Below, piece by piece: positions 50,169 to 58,856 of a DNA stretch of 64,000 bases. This DNA is from an uncultured Clostridia bacterium (lineage in GTDB: Bacteria > Bacillota > Clostridia > Christensenellales > CAG-917). Below the pieces are notes generated by a model. That model did no database searches, was not told where the DNA came from, and saw only the letters and a program-made list of their open reading frames with translations. The translations under genes were made by a program, and so were the position numbers. The number at the start of each line of letters is the position of its first letter. Within the stretch, counting starts at the first letter, position 1. The stretch is taken from NCBI GenBank assembly GCA_944332995.1, contig CALVKR010000003.1, positions 1 through 64,000 of the forward strand. Reading direction: 5' to 3'.

Positions 50169-51131
50169 CTATATACTTAAAACTCTCGTGAGTTTATAAA
50201 GCTCGGAATCCACTTCCTTTTTCATTGATAAGGCCTTAGCCAAATCCATATCGAAAATCTTGCTGTCTTTGACGCCGATAGCCCAAGCGCCCTCTCCCGA
50301 CGACAATACGTCGATAGCGTGAACGGACATTCTTGCCGCCATAACTCTGTCAAACATGTTAGGACCGCCGCCTCGCTGAATATGACCGAGCGTGGTAACG
50401 GTAGGCGTCCTGCCCGTGATTTCCTTTATCGCCTTGATAAGTTCGGTTTTATCACCCGCACCCTCGGCAAACACTATCATATTTGACGTCTTGCCTCTCT
50501 TTGCGGATTGCTGAACGCTTTCGGCAACCTCTTTAAAATCGACTTTTATTTCGGGAACGAGCACGTATTCGCAACCGCCTGCGAGTCCTGCATAGAGAGC
50601 GATATCTCCGCAGTTTCTGCCCATAACCTCGACGATGGACACCCTTTCGTGCGCCGTGTTGGTATCTCTTAAATGGTTGATTGCCCAAAGCACGGTGTTG
50701 ACGGCCGTATCGAAGCCGATTGTGAAATCGGTATACGCAAGGTCGTTGTCGATAGTGCCGGGAAGTCCTGCCACGTTGATACCGAAATCGTTGAACAAAT
50801 CAAGACCGCCTCTGAGCGAGCCGTCGCCGCCGATGACGATAAGATTGTCGATATCCCTTTTTCTTAGGTTTTCCGCCGCTTTGGCGCGCATATCGTAATC
50901 TTTAAATTCGGGGCACCTTGCCGTATGCAAAATAGTGCCGCCCTTCTGGACAATGTCGCTGACGCTTCTCGGATACATCTGGAAGATATCGTCTTCGATA
51001 AGTCCCGTGTATCCTCTTTCAACGCCGTACGTTTTGTAACCGCGATAAATTCCGTATCTGACTGCCGCTCTGACGCAGGCATTCATTCCGGGGGCGTCTC
51101 CGCCGCTTGTTAAAATTGCAACTTTTTTCAT
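50169..51131 (-). CDS. pfkA: ATP-dependent 6-phosphofructokinase
   Basis: A 320-aa PfkA of standard length. ILTSGGDAPGMNACVRAAVR opens the protein, GGDGSLRG and GLPGTIDNDLAYTD carry the glycines typical of ATP donors, and MGRNCGDIALYAG and GHIQRGGGPNMFDR complete the active and effector sites. SD GAGG precedes the ATG. A promoter about 150 bp upstream gives a structured leader. Position after dnaE matches the common clostridial order dnaE-pfkA. Confidence 0.97.
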   Translation of the reverse strand: MKKVAILTSGGDAPGMNACVRAAVRYGIYRGYKTYGVERGYTGLIEDDIFQMYPRSVSDIVQKGGTILHTARCPEFKDYDMRAKAAENLRKRDIDNLIVIGGDGSLRGGLDLFNDFGINVAGLPGTIDNDLAYTDFTIGFDTAVNTVLWAINHLRDTNTAHERVSIVEVMGRNCGDIALYAGLAGGCEYVLVPEIKVDFKEVAESVQQSAKRGKTSNMIVFAEGAGDKTELIKAIKEITGRTPTVTTLGHIQRGGGPNMFDRVMAARMSVHAIDVLSSGEGAWAIGVKDSKIFDMDLAKALSMKKEVDSELYKLTRVLSI

Positions 51132-51276
51132 ATATACCTCGAAAATTTTAATGCAACGTATTCAGTCTTAACGGTTATATCTCCGCCCAAGGTAATGCGG
51201 GGTTTAATCGTAAGTCGGCCAAAACGGATTATGCCGTTTATGCGTGCCTTTGACGCCCATTTTGCCGTCTAACCCG
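51132..51276 (-). promoter_or_regulatory. Structured ~145-nt leader of pfkA-pfp
   Basis: Between the promoter and the pfkA start the RNA can form several small hairpins, among them AAACGG/CCGTTT and CCGC/GCGG. No T-run is present, so it does not look like a terminator-type attenuator. I do not recognise a riboswitch class. Confidence 0.4.
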
Positions 51277-51282
51277 TTTATA

Positions 51283-51311
51283 ATAATAACATTTTTTATA
51301 AAACAGGTCAA
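51283..51311 (-). promoter_or_regulatory. Sigma-A promoter of pfkA-pfp
   Basis: Minus strand: -35 TTGACC, 17-bp spacer, -10 TATTAT with an upstream TG. It lies 45 bp after the dnaE stop, with no terminator between. Confidence 0.78.
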
Positions 51312-51355
51312 TACATAATTATTTATTTTATCCGTCTATTTCCCTTAAATTATTC

Positions 51356-54300
51356 TCATTTTTTCGTTTTGATTTTGACGTTGGCGCTGCCCACGATATT
51401 TTTGACGCCGCTGAGCACGTCGTCGCCTATCTTTATTCTTTCGTTGAGCTCGTAAAGATACGACTTTCCGTTCATGACCGCCTGAACGATAACCTTGGTA
51501 TCGCCCGGATATCTTTTGAGCAAATTCCTGAGAATGTTTATAAGTCCTTTGTCGTCGAGCTTGATATAAACGATATCCGTACCCAAGTCGGTATAAGTGT
51601 TTGCCTTTTCCTCGCTTTTTTTGTCTATCGTCCAAGGCAATATCTCGTCGACTACGACTTTTGGCTCACTCTCGACGGTAAGGTCGAGTTTTCCTTTCAT
51701 TATGACGGGCGTTTCCGTCTGAAGCATTCCCCTGTTCTTTTCGTAAGAGCGTCCGAACATGGCAAAAGCTATCTGTCCCTCAAAGTCGTCTATCTTGCCT
51801 ATTGCAAATCTGTTTCCGCTTTTAGACACTCTGCTTTCAAACGAGCTTATGATACCGCCGAATTCCACCCTCTTGTTGTTGAGCTCGGAAAGCGAAATGG
51901 AATTTTCTTCTTCCGTTCCCGCTTCCTCGGAATCAGATTCGCTATCGGATACCGCTACGTCCGACGTGGAAAAATTAAAGTTTTTGGTAAAGCCTCTGTA
52001 TTCGTCGAGCGGATGACCGGAAGCGTACATTCCCAAAACTTCCTTTTCGTAATTGAGTTTTTGGATATTGTCAAATTCGGGAAGCACCGTATATTTGACA
52101 GGGATATCCTCAATAAGCTCGTCAAACAGAGATATCTGCCCCGAGCCTGCGCCCTTTCTTGCCGCCGCGCAGGAATCGATAATCTGCTCGTAGCTTGCAA
52201 TGAGCGTAGCCCTCGTCTGTCCGAAACAGTCGAGCGCTCCTCCCTTTATAAGGCTTTCCAACATTTTCTTGTTTATTTCAGAGTTGCGGTCGACAAGGTC
52301 TCGTATATCTTTATACTCGCCGCCTCTTTGACGCTCGTCAAGAATGCTCTTCATCGCCGCCTCGCCCACATTCCTTATTCCCTTAAGTCCGTATCTTATA
52401 CCGTCCCCCTCTAAGGTGAACAGCTCGGACGAACGGTTGATGTCAGGCGGATATATCTTATAGCCTTTGTCCTTTAAATAATTTATATAATGCTTAACCT
52501 CGTCCGCACTGGATATCCTGTTGTTTATGACGGAAAGGAGAAAGTGCAAAGGATAATATCTTTTAAGATACGCAGTCTGATAGCACACTACGGCATATGC
52601 CGCCGCATGCGATTTGTTAAAGGCATAGCTTGCAAAGCCGACGATGACGTTCCAAAGATTTTTCGCCGACTGCCTTGACAGTCCGTTCTTGACGCAGCCC
52701 GTCACCTTTTCTTCTCTGTCCTTATCGAGCTTCAAAACTCCGCCGTCGATAAAGAGCTTTTCGTTTGCCTTTAAAATGTCCTCTTTCTTTTTGGATATCG
52801 CACGTCTTAAAATATCTGCGCCGCCGAGAGAAAATCCTGCCAGATCTTTAGCTATCTGCATGACCTGCTCCTGATACACGATAACGCCGTAAGTGACGCC
52901 GAGCACGTTTTTCAAAACCTCGTGTTCATAGGGAATATTTTCGGAATTTTTCTTGTTTTTTATAAACTGCGGTATAAAATCCTTGGGCCCCGGTCGGTAA
53001 AGGGATATTCCCGCTATGATTTCTTCAAGTCCGTTTGGCTTTAGCTGCGCCATAAAGTTTTTCATACCTGCGCTCTCAAGCTGGAACACTGCTTCGCAAT
53101 CGCCGCTTGCAATCAATTTGAAAACTTCTTTATCCTCATAGCCGAGTTTGTGGAAGTCTATATCAACGCCCTTGTCGGCTTTGACGAGCTTGACGGTGTC
53201 GGATATATCGGTGAGCGTCTTTAAGACCAAAAAGTCCATTTTTAAAAGCCCGACTTTTTCTATTTGGTCTTTATCGAACTGCGTCGTTATGATATCGTCG
53301 TTGCGCTGAAGCGGAACGTGTTGAACAATCGGGTCGGGACAAATAACGACTCCTGCCGCATGCACGGACGTCTGACGGGGCATACCCTCGAGTTTTAAAG
53401 CTATGTCGATAACTTTCTTTGCGTCCTCATTTGACTGATAAAGCGCAATAAACTCGGGAACGGGATTCTTTCCCCACAGCCCGAGCGACTCGCCTATAAA
53501 CGGCTTGCCGAGTTTAGGTAGCGTCGCCACCCATTTATTCGCTTCCTGATACGGGATATCGTATACCCTCGCAACGTCTTTAATGACAGCCTTTGCGCTC
53601 ATGGTAGAAAAAGCCACTATCTGAGCAACGTTGTCCTTTCCGTATTTGTGAGTGACGTAATCGATTATCTCGCTCCTGCGGAAGAAACAGAAATCTATAT
53701 CGAAATCCGGCATGGTTACCCTTTGAGTGGAAAGGAATCTTTCAAAAATCAAATTATATTTTATCGGGTCAACGTCGGTGATACCTATGCAATAGGCGAC
53801 AAGCGAGCCGACGCCGCTGCCTCTGCCCGGTCCGACGGGAATACCCATCTTCTTTGCCTCATTAACAAAGTCCCATACTATAAGAAAGTATCCTGCATAG
53901 CCGCATTGACCTATGACGCCCAATTCGTAGTCCAGCCTTGTTTTCAGCTCGTCCGTCATAGTCGCATATCTTTTCAAAACGCCCTCGTAGGCAAGGTCGT
54001 GGAGATACTGCGCCTCGTCACGGTTTCCCATCTCGTCGTTGGTATACTTAGGAATGATGGAATTCCTTTTCAGCACGAAGTCAAATTGGCATTTATCCGC
54101 TATCTCCACGGTACTCTCAATAGCCTCGGGAATCCAATCGAAAAGCTCTTTCATTTCCGCCTGCGACTTGAGGTAAAATTCCTGAGTTTCAAACGCAATC
54201 GGATTGACCTCGGATTTCAACAGTCTTTGCGTTATGCGCATCATGGTATCCTGAAGGTCTGCGTCCTCTTTGTTTATGTAGTGGACGTCGTTAGTTGCCA

Positions 54301-54946
54301 CCACCTTTACTCCTATCTCTCTCGCTATGGAAACAAGCTGAGGAAGAATCGCCTTTTCCTCCTTGAGGGAATGGTCTTGAAGCTCGATATAAAAATCGCC
54401 TTCCTCAAACATCGACTTAAGTTTTAAAGCGTATTCCTTTGCCGACTCATAGTCGTTTTGAAGCAAAAATCTCGGAATACGTCCTGCCAGACAGGCGGAA
54501 AGACATATAAGCCCGTCGGTATGCCCCTTTAAAAGCTCGAGGTCGATTCTCGGCTTGCCGTAAAAGCCGTCGATATAACTCTTTGACGACAGATACATAA
54601 GATTTGAATATCCGACGCTTGACTTGGCAAGCAAAATCAAATGGTCTCTTTGACGAAGCACTTCGGGGCGTTTGTCGTACATATCGGGAGCGACGTAAAA
54701 CTCACAGCCTATTATAGGCTTTACGCCCTTTTCCTTTAGAGTATTGACAAAGTTATAAACTCCGTAAAGGTTTCCGTGGTCGGTTATGGCAACCGCAGTC
54801 TGTCCGTCCTTTTTTAACGCTTCAAGCAGAGGGTAGGAATGAATTTTTCCGTCCTCGTTGCTGCCGCTGACGTAATCCAACCTGACTGCGCCGTCGAGCA
54901 TACTGTATTCGGTATGCAAATGCAAATGGACAAATTCGCAGCTCAT
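51356..54946 (-). CDS. dnaE: DNA polymerase III subunit alpha (DnaE)
   Basis: A 1196-aa DnaE. It opens with the PHP domain (FVHLHLHTEYSMLDG), has the polymerase palm with PDFDIDFCF and the GPGRGSGVGSLVAY segment, then the HhH region and a C-terminal OB-fold (FGGIISSFESRVSKSGNRFA). It is a replicative polymerase; Firmicutes usually also have PolC. GGGAGGGTGA precedes the ATG, which directly follows the whiA stop. It is the downstream end of the uvrC-hprK-murB-PHP-whiA-dnaE block. Confidence 0.97.
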   Translation of the reverse strand: MSCEFVHLHLHTEYSMLDGAVRLDYVSGSNEDGKIHSYPLLEALKKDGQTAVAITDHGNLYGVYNFVNTLKEKGVKPIIGCEFYVAPDMYDKRPEVLRQRDHLILLAKSSVGYSNLMYLSSKSYIDGFYGKPRIDLELLKGHTDGLICLSACLAGRIPRFLLQNDYESAKEYALKLKSMFEEGDFYIELQDHSLKEEKAILPQLVSIAREIGVKVVATNDVHYINKEDADLQDTMMRITQRLLKSEVNPIAFETQEFYLKSQAEMKELFDWIPEAIESTVEIADKCQFDFVLKRNSIIPKYTNDEMGNRDEAQYLHDLAYEGVLKRYATMTDELKTRLDYELGVIGQCGYAGYFLIVWDFVNEAKKMGIPVGPGRGSGVGSLVAYCIGITDVDPIKYNLIFERFLSTQRVTMPDFDIDFCFFRRSEIIDYVTHKYGKDNVAQIVAFSTMSAKAVIKDVARVYDIPYQEANKWVATLPKLGKPFIGESLGLWGKNPVPEFIALYQSNEDAKKVIDIALKLEGMPRQTSVHAAGVVICPDPIVQHVPLQRNDDIITTQFDKDQIEKVGLLKMDFLVLKTLTDISDTVKLVKADKGVDIDFHKLGYEDKEVFKLIASGDCEAVFQLESAGMKNFMAQLKPNGLEEIIAGISLYRPGPKDFIPQFIKNKKNSENIPYEHEVLKNVLGVTYGVIVYQEQVMQIAKDLAGFSLGGADILRRAISKKKEDILKANEKLFIDGGVLKLDKDREEKVTGCVKNGLSRQSAKNLWNVIVGFASYAFNKSHAAAYAVVCYQTAYLKRYYPLHFLLSVINNRISSADEVKHYINYLKDKGYKIYPPDINRSSELFTLEGDGIRYGLKGIRNVGEAAMKSILDERQRGGEYKDIRDLVDRNSEINKKMLESLIKGGALDCFGQTRATLIASYEQIIDSCAAARKGAGSGQISLFDELIEDIPVKYTVLPEFDNIQKLNYEKEVLGMYASGHPLDEYRGFTKNFNFSTSDVAVSDSESDSEEAGTEEENSISLSELNNKRVEFGGIISSFESRVSKSGNRFAIGKIDDFEGQIAFAMFGRSYEKNRGMLQTETPVIMKGKLDLTVESEPKVVVDEILPWTIDKKSEEKANTYTDLGTDIVYIKLDDKGLINILRNLLKRYPGDTKVIVQAVMNGKSYLYELNERIKIGDDVLSGVKNIVGSANVKIKTKK

Positions 54947-55900
54947 TTATTCACCCTCCCCGATTTTCATTATCTTCCTGAGCCTATGCGCCAGACAGCT
55001 TTTGGATATACCGATAAGTTCGGCAAGCTCCGACATCGACGCCGTGGGATTATTGAGTCTTGAAAGCGCCACTTCCTTGAGCGGTTCGCCCAAAGAATCC
55101 AATCCGCTTTCCTCCTCGATTTTCTGAATCGCCAAAATCTGTTTGGCGGCGGCCTCGAACGTCTTGTCAAGGTTTGCCGCTTCGCATATGACTCCTCTGT
55201 TGATAAAGTTGTTTAGTTCTCTGTCCTCTATTATCTTTTTCAGTTCGAGGGCAGAATCGGTCAAAGACAGCATAACCAAAAACGACAGCAAAACGTCCTT
55301 GTCTTTGGCGTAAACGATATAGTTTACCCCTCTTTGAGCCACCTTGAAATTGATGCCGAAACGCTCGAGCAATGCTTTGATATCTTCTGCCTCCTTTTCG
55401 TCGGCAACCTGAAACTCGGCATGGTATCCCCCGTGCGAGCCTTCGGTGGTCTGCGGAACATAAATGCTTCCCGTTGTTAAAAAAAGCCCTTTAAGATATG
55501 ATTTTGCGCAACAAGTGTTTTTGATAAGTTCGGGAGATATTCCTCTGACAAAAGAAGAAAAACTTTCGCCGTCCGCTTGCATAAGCCCGCATTCGGTCAA
55601 AACGTCCATAGTAAGTCCCTTGGGAAGTTTGACAAAATATATATCCTCACCACTCTTGACGCCGCCCTTGACTTTTGATTTTTCCAGCTCCACCTCGGCA
55701 AGGTAAAGCTGTTTTACCAAATAGGCGACAATCTCAGCCAACTGCAAATCGCCGGTTGTGATTTTTAAATATCTGCCGCTTTTTTCTATTTCGATACTGC
55801 CGTAGCTTTTGATGACGGCGGATAAAAACGCCCTTTTGCAACAATCGTTCTGCACCGGGGCGGCTTTAATTTCCAAAATTACGCTCTCTTTAAATGTCAT
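54947..55900 (-). CDS. whiA: Sporulation/division regulator WhiA
   Basis: A 317-aa WhiA. The N-terminal half is the LAGLIDADG-like fold (CCKRAFLSAVIKSYGSIEIE, CCAKSYLKGLFLTTGSIYVP) and the C-terminal half is the WhiA helix-turn-helix (NPTASMSELAELIGISKSCL followed by AHRLRKI). It is a DNA-binding protein affecting division and sporulation. The gene overlaps the PHP gene by 4 bp and abuts dnaE. In most Firmicutes rapZ and yvcK stand directly upstream of whiA; here they are missing. Confidence 0.95.
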   Translation of the reverse strand: MTFKESVILEIKAAPVQNDCCKRAFLSAVIKSYGSIEIEKSGRYLKITTGDLQLAEIVAYLVKQLYLAEVELEKSKVKGGVKSGEDIYFVKLPKGLTMDVLTECGLMQADGESFSSFVRGISPELIKNTCCAKSYLKGLFLTTGSIYVPQTTEGSHGGYHAEFQVADEKEAEDIKALLERFGINFKVAQRGVNYIVYAKDKDVLLSFLVMLSLTDSALELKKIIEDRELNNFINRGVICEAANLDKTFEAAAKQILAIQKIEEESGLDSLGEPLKEVALSRLNNPTASMSELAELIGISKSCLAHRLRKIMKIGEGE

Positions 55901-56640
55901 TTTTTTCTCACGTTAAGTCCGAGGTCAACCCCGACGATTTTATCATAAGGTATTTTGTATTTTTCTATCGCTTTCGACACTCTGTCGAACACGCCTATCT
56001 TTTCCGCTTTATGGGCGTCGCTTCCCAAAATGAATTTTACACCGCATTGCAATGCCACGTCGAGCATCGGCTCGAGAGTTTCTATATGTTTTTCGTTGAG
56101 TTCAACGTGCACCCCGAGCGAAGCGGCGCATTCAAACAAAGGCTTTGGTTCTACCTTTGTCCTGTGCCCTATATGACAGAGCACGTCCACGGGGTATTTT
56201 TCAATGGCTTTTATAAATGCGGCGGTATTGAGCCTTTTAAGCTCGGGATCGTCCGAATTTGTCCAGCCGTTTTTCAGGATAAACTGTTTTCTGTCACGCC
56301 CGTCGCCTTTTGTCACAAAGCGGTGAAAACCCAGGCTTAACATATCTAAAGAGGAAAAAAGGTCGCAAGGCACGTCTATCTCTCCGTCAAAGTTTAAAAT
56401 GTTTGCCTCTATCGACTGCAAGCCTTTAGGCTGTTCCCCTTTTGAATTGCCTGCCTTCAGCTCTGCTTTTTGCGCTTTCAGTTTTTCCCTCGTAGCACCC
56501 ACGAAATAACTTCTGAACGAATGGTCGCACGTGGCAAAATCCGTCAATCCCCTGAGTGCGGAAACGGAAAAAACCTGCTCTATCTTCGTTTTAGAGTCGC
56601 TGTATACCGTGTGTATGTGATAGTCGCCCGTGATTTTCAT
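55897..56640 (-). CDS. PHP-domain phosphoesterase
   Basis: A 247-aa PHP hydrolase. Metal ligands are seen in DYHIHTVYSD, ATCDHS, CHIGHR and GSDAHKAEKIG. This family (histidinol phosphatase/YcdX-like) hydrolyses phosphate esters; the substrate is not known. It is the usual member of the murB-PHP-rapZ-yvcK-whiA cluster. Its ATG lies 50 bp inside the end of murB, with GAGGAG 13 nt upstream. Confidence 0.85.
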   Translation of the reverse strand: MKITGDYHIHTVYSDSKTKIEQVFSVSALRGLTDFATCDHSFRSYFVGATREKLKAQKAELKAGNSKGEQPKGLQSIEANILNFDGEIDVPCDLFSSLDMLSLGFHRFVTKGDGRDRKQFILKNGWTNSDDPELKRLNTAAFIKAIEKYPVDVLCHIGHRTKVEPKPLFECAASLGVHVELNEKHIETLEPMLDVALQCGVKFILGSDAHKAEKIGVFDRVSKAIEKYKIPYDKIVGVDLGLNVRKK

Positions 56641-57457
56641 CTAAAAGTCTGAACTCCTCTTCAAGCGTTATTCCGTATCTATAATAAACTGTTTTCTTTA
56701 TTTTGTCGACTAAAAACAAAAAGTCGCTTGCCGTGGCGTCGGAAAAATTTACTATGAAATTGGCGTGTTTGTCCGACACCATAGCACCGCCGTATCTTTC
56801 GCCTTTTAAGCCGCACTCCTCAATAAGCCTGCCGGCAAAGTCGCCTTCGGGATTTTTAAAAACGCTTCCGCAGGAAGGAAAGGACGGTTGTTTGAGCCTT
56901 CTCGTCTTTAAATTTAAAAATATCCTCTCTTTGATTTTCGACGGCTCCGCCTTTTCGTATACAAATGTCGCCCTTGCCACCACACCTTCTATATCGCTAT
57001 GGCGGTATCCGAATTGGGGCTTGACAGAGGCTTCTTTGCCGTCGGCTATTACAAGGCAGTCCTTTAAAACGTCGCTCATCTTGCTTCCGAAAGCACCGGC
57101 GTTCATATATACAAGACCGCCCACGCTTGCCGGTATACCTGCCAAAAACTCGAAACCTCCCATGCCGTGCCTTGCACAAAAAGCCAAAAGCGTAGAAACT
57201 TTTATCCCTGCCCCGAACGTAACGTAGTTATCGTCATAGGATATATCCGTCAGTTTCTGTGTCGACAAAGCGGTTCCGGACACGCCTTCGTCGGCAATAA
57301 TCATATTGCTTCCGCAACCCAGAATGTAATCCGCCGTCGGATAAATCCGTATTAAATCGGACAGATTCGAGGGATAGACGACGCACTCTATATTTCCGCC
57401 GCCTTTGAACGATGTAACTTCTTTTGCAGAAACGTTATATCTTTTTTCACAGCTCAT
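56591..57457 (-). CDS. murB: UDP-N-acetylenolpyruvoylglucosamine reductase
   Basis: A 288-aa type IIb MurB. The FAD-binding segments DYILGCGSNMIIADEG and GFEFLAGIPASVGGLVYMNA followed by GAFG are intact, as are YRHSDIE and the PSFPSCGSVFKNPEGDFAGR region with the catalytic serine/cysteine position. It makes UDP-MurNAc with NADPH. The start has no SD; TATATT lies 5 bp before the ATG, reminiscent of the leaderless genes nearby. Its end overlaps the PHP gene by 50 bp. Confidence 0.95.
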   Translation of the reverse strand: MSCEKRYNVSAKEVTSFKGGGNIECVVYPSNLSDLIRIYPTADYILGCGSNMIIADEGVSGTALSTQKLTDISYDDNYVTFGAGIKVSTLLAFCARHGMGGFEFLAGIPASVGGLVYMNAGAFGSKMSDVLKDCLVIADGKEASVKPQFGYRHSDIEGVVARATFVYEKAEPSKIKERIFLNLKTRRLKQPSFPSCGSVFKNPEGDFAGRLIEECGLKGERYGGAMVSDKHANFIVNFSDATASDFLFLVDKIKKTVYYRYGITLEEEFRLLDENHGRLSHTHGIQRL

Positions 57458-57614
57458 ATAACAATATATGCGATGTGAAAGCCTTTTACGATTTTAGTTT
57501 GGCTATTTAAATTTTTGTTTTAAACTATAAATAGCCTCATTAACTCAATTAAATTTATTTTCGGCATATATATTTTTGAAGCCGCTTAAAAAAATCTATT
57601 TAATACATACGCTA

Positions 57615-58562
57615 TCAATCGAGTTGTCGGTTGTTTAAATTTTGCATATTTCCGAGCACCAAGTCAAGCGGGTTTTTGCCGAGCGACTTAAGGCACATGC
57701 TCTTTGTCGCCGCTTCGATGACTATGGCAAGGTTTCTGCCCGCTATTACCGGTATGGAGATTTTGGGTATGTCCACGCCCAAGATATTTGTATAAACCGT
57801 CTTATCGCAAAGCCTGTCCACTTTATCCGACCACTTGACGAGCTCGACGTTAAGACCTATCTGCTTTTCTTCCAAAACGCCGGATATGCCGTACATATCC
57901 TCAACGTTGATTATCCCGACGCCCCTGACCTCTAAGAGATTTTTTATCGACCTCGGAGCGGACCCGAAAAGGAAGTTTTTTATCTTTTTGACAACCACTC
58001 TGTCGTCGGCTACGAGCATATGTCCCCTGTGCACGAGTTCGAGCGCCGTTTCGCTTTTGCCTATTCCGTTTTCTCCGGTGATGAGCACGCCAATGCCTGC
58101 GATATCCAAAAGTTCGCCGTGCACGTCCGTTTCCTCGGCAAGCAAGTCGTTTAAATAATGCACGAGATTGTTGACGAATTCCGACGTGGGCTCCTCGCTT
58201 CCGAACACCGCCCTCTTATGCTTTTTAGCAATATCCAAAAAGTCCTCGTCGGGAGACTTTCCCCTCGTGAGCACCACGCATGGAATGTTTTTGCTGAAAA
58301 AAGCGTCCAGCCTCTTTCGGCGCACCTCTTGGGGAAGCGAGTTTAAATAGGCTATCTCTGCGCTTCCGCACACCTGAATACGGCTTTCGGCAAAATACTC
58401 TTCAAATCCCGCAAAAACGAGTCCCGGTCTGTTTACCGACACCGATTGAAAACTGAGATTTACCCCGGGCTCGGCGTAAAACACCTTAACGCCGTTTGCC
58501 TCGGAAAACTTTGACGTTTCCACCATAACCGCTTGTCTTTCTTCACCCGTTTCGTTGACCAT
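57615..58562 (-). CDS. hprK: HPr kinase/phosphorylase
   Basis: A 315-aa HprK. The C-terminal kinase domain has Walker A GENGIGKSETALEL and the family signature LEVRGVGIINVEDMYG; the N-terminal domain has the usual DRTK-type fold. It phosphorylates Ser46 of HPr and removes that phosphate again, linking glycolytic state to catabolite control. SD AGAGGTG precedes the ATG. It lies 294 bp after uvrC and 157 bp before murB. Confidence 0.95.
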   Translation of the reverse strand: MVNETGEERQAVMVETSKFSEANGVKVFYAEPGVNLSFQSVSVNRPGLVFAGFEEYFAESRIQVCGSAEIAYLNSLPQEVRRKRLDAFFSKNIPCVVLTRGKSPDEDFLDIAKKHKRAVFGSEEPTSEFVNNLVHYLNDLLAEETDVHGELLDIAGIGVLITGENGIGKSETALELVHRGHMLVADDRVVVKKIKNFLFGSAPRSIKNLLEVRGVGIINVEDMYGISGVLEEKQIGLNVELVKWSDKVDRLCDKTVYTNILGVDIPKISIPVIAGRNLAIVIEAATKSMCLKSLGKNPLDLVLGNMQNLNNRQLD

Positions 58563-58856
58563 TTTTCACCTCTCGAATTTTAGGCAACAAAGTAGATATC
58601 GGCAATCGCCTGCTTTTTTGCCTGTTTCCTTTTATCGTATATCCTCGATTTTTAATTTTAAATTTTCACGTGTCTTTTTACGCGTCTTTTGAGTTTATCG
58701 TAAATTTTAATTTATATTGTTTTTTATCTTTTATCTTTTCGGACTTTCGTATATGTATTGAACTCATCGCCGTGTCTTGCCGTTTTGACAAATATCTTTT
58801 GATTTTATCGCCGTATTCGACTTTACCTTGTTGCCTTTAAATTTTTCGGAAAATAT
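58563..58856. other. T-rich spacer between uvrC and hprK
   Basis: 294 bp, T-rich on the plus strand, with repeated TTTTATCTTTT-like words. I see no gene, no good promoter and no terminator in it. Confidence 0.55.

Noticed and set aside
53648-54427. Long plus-strand frame opposite dnaE
   Set aside because: It is antisense to conserved DnaE polymerase sequence, has no SD or family motif, and arises from codon bias.
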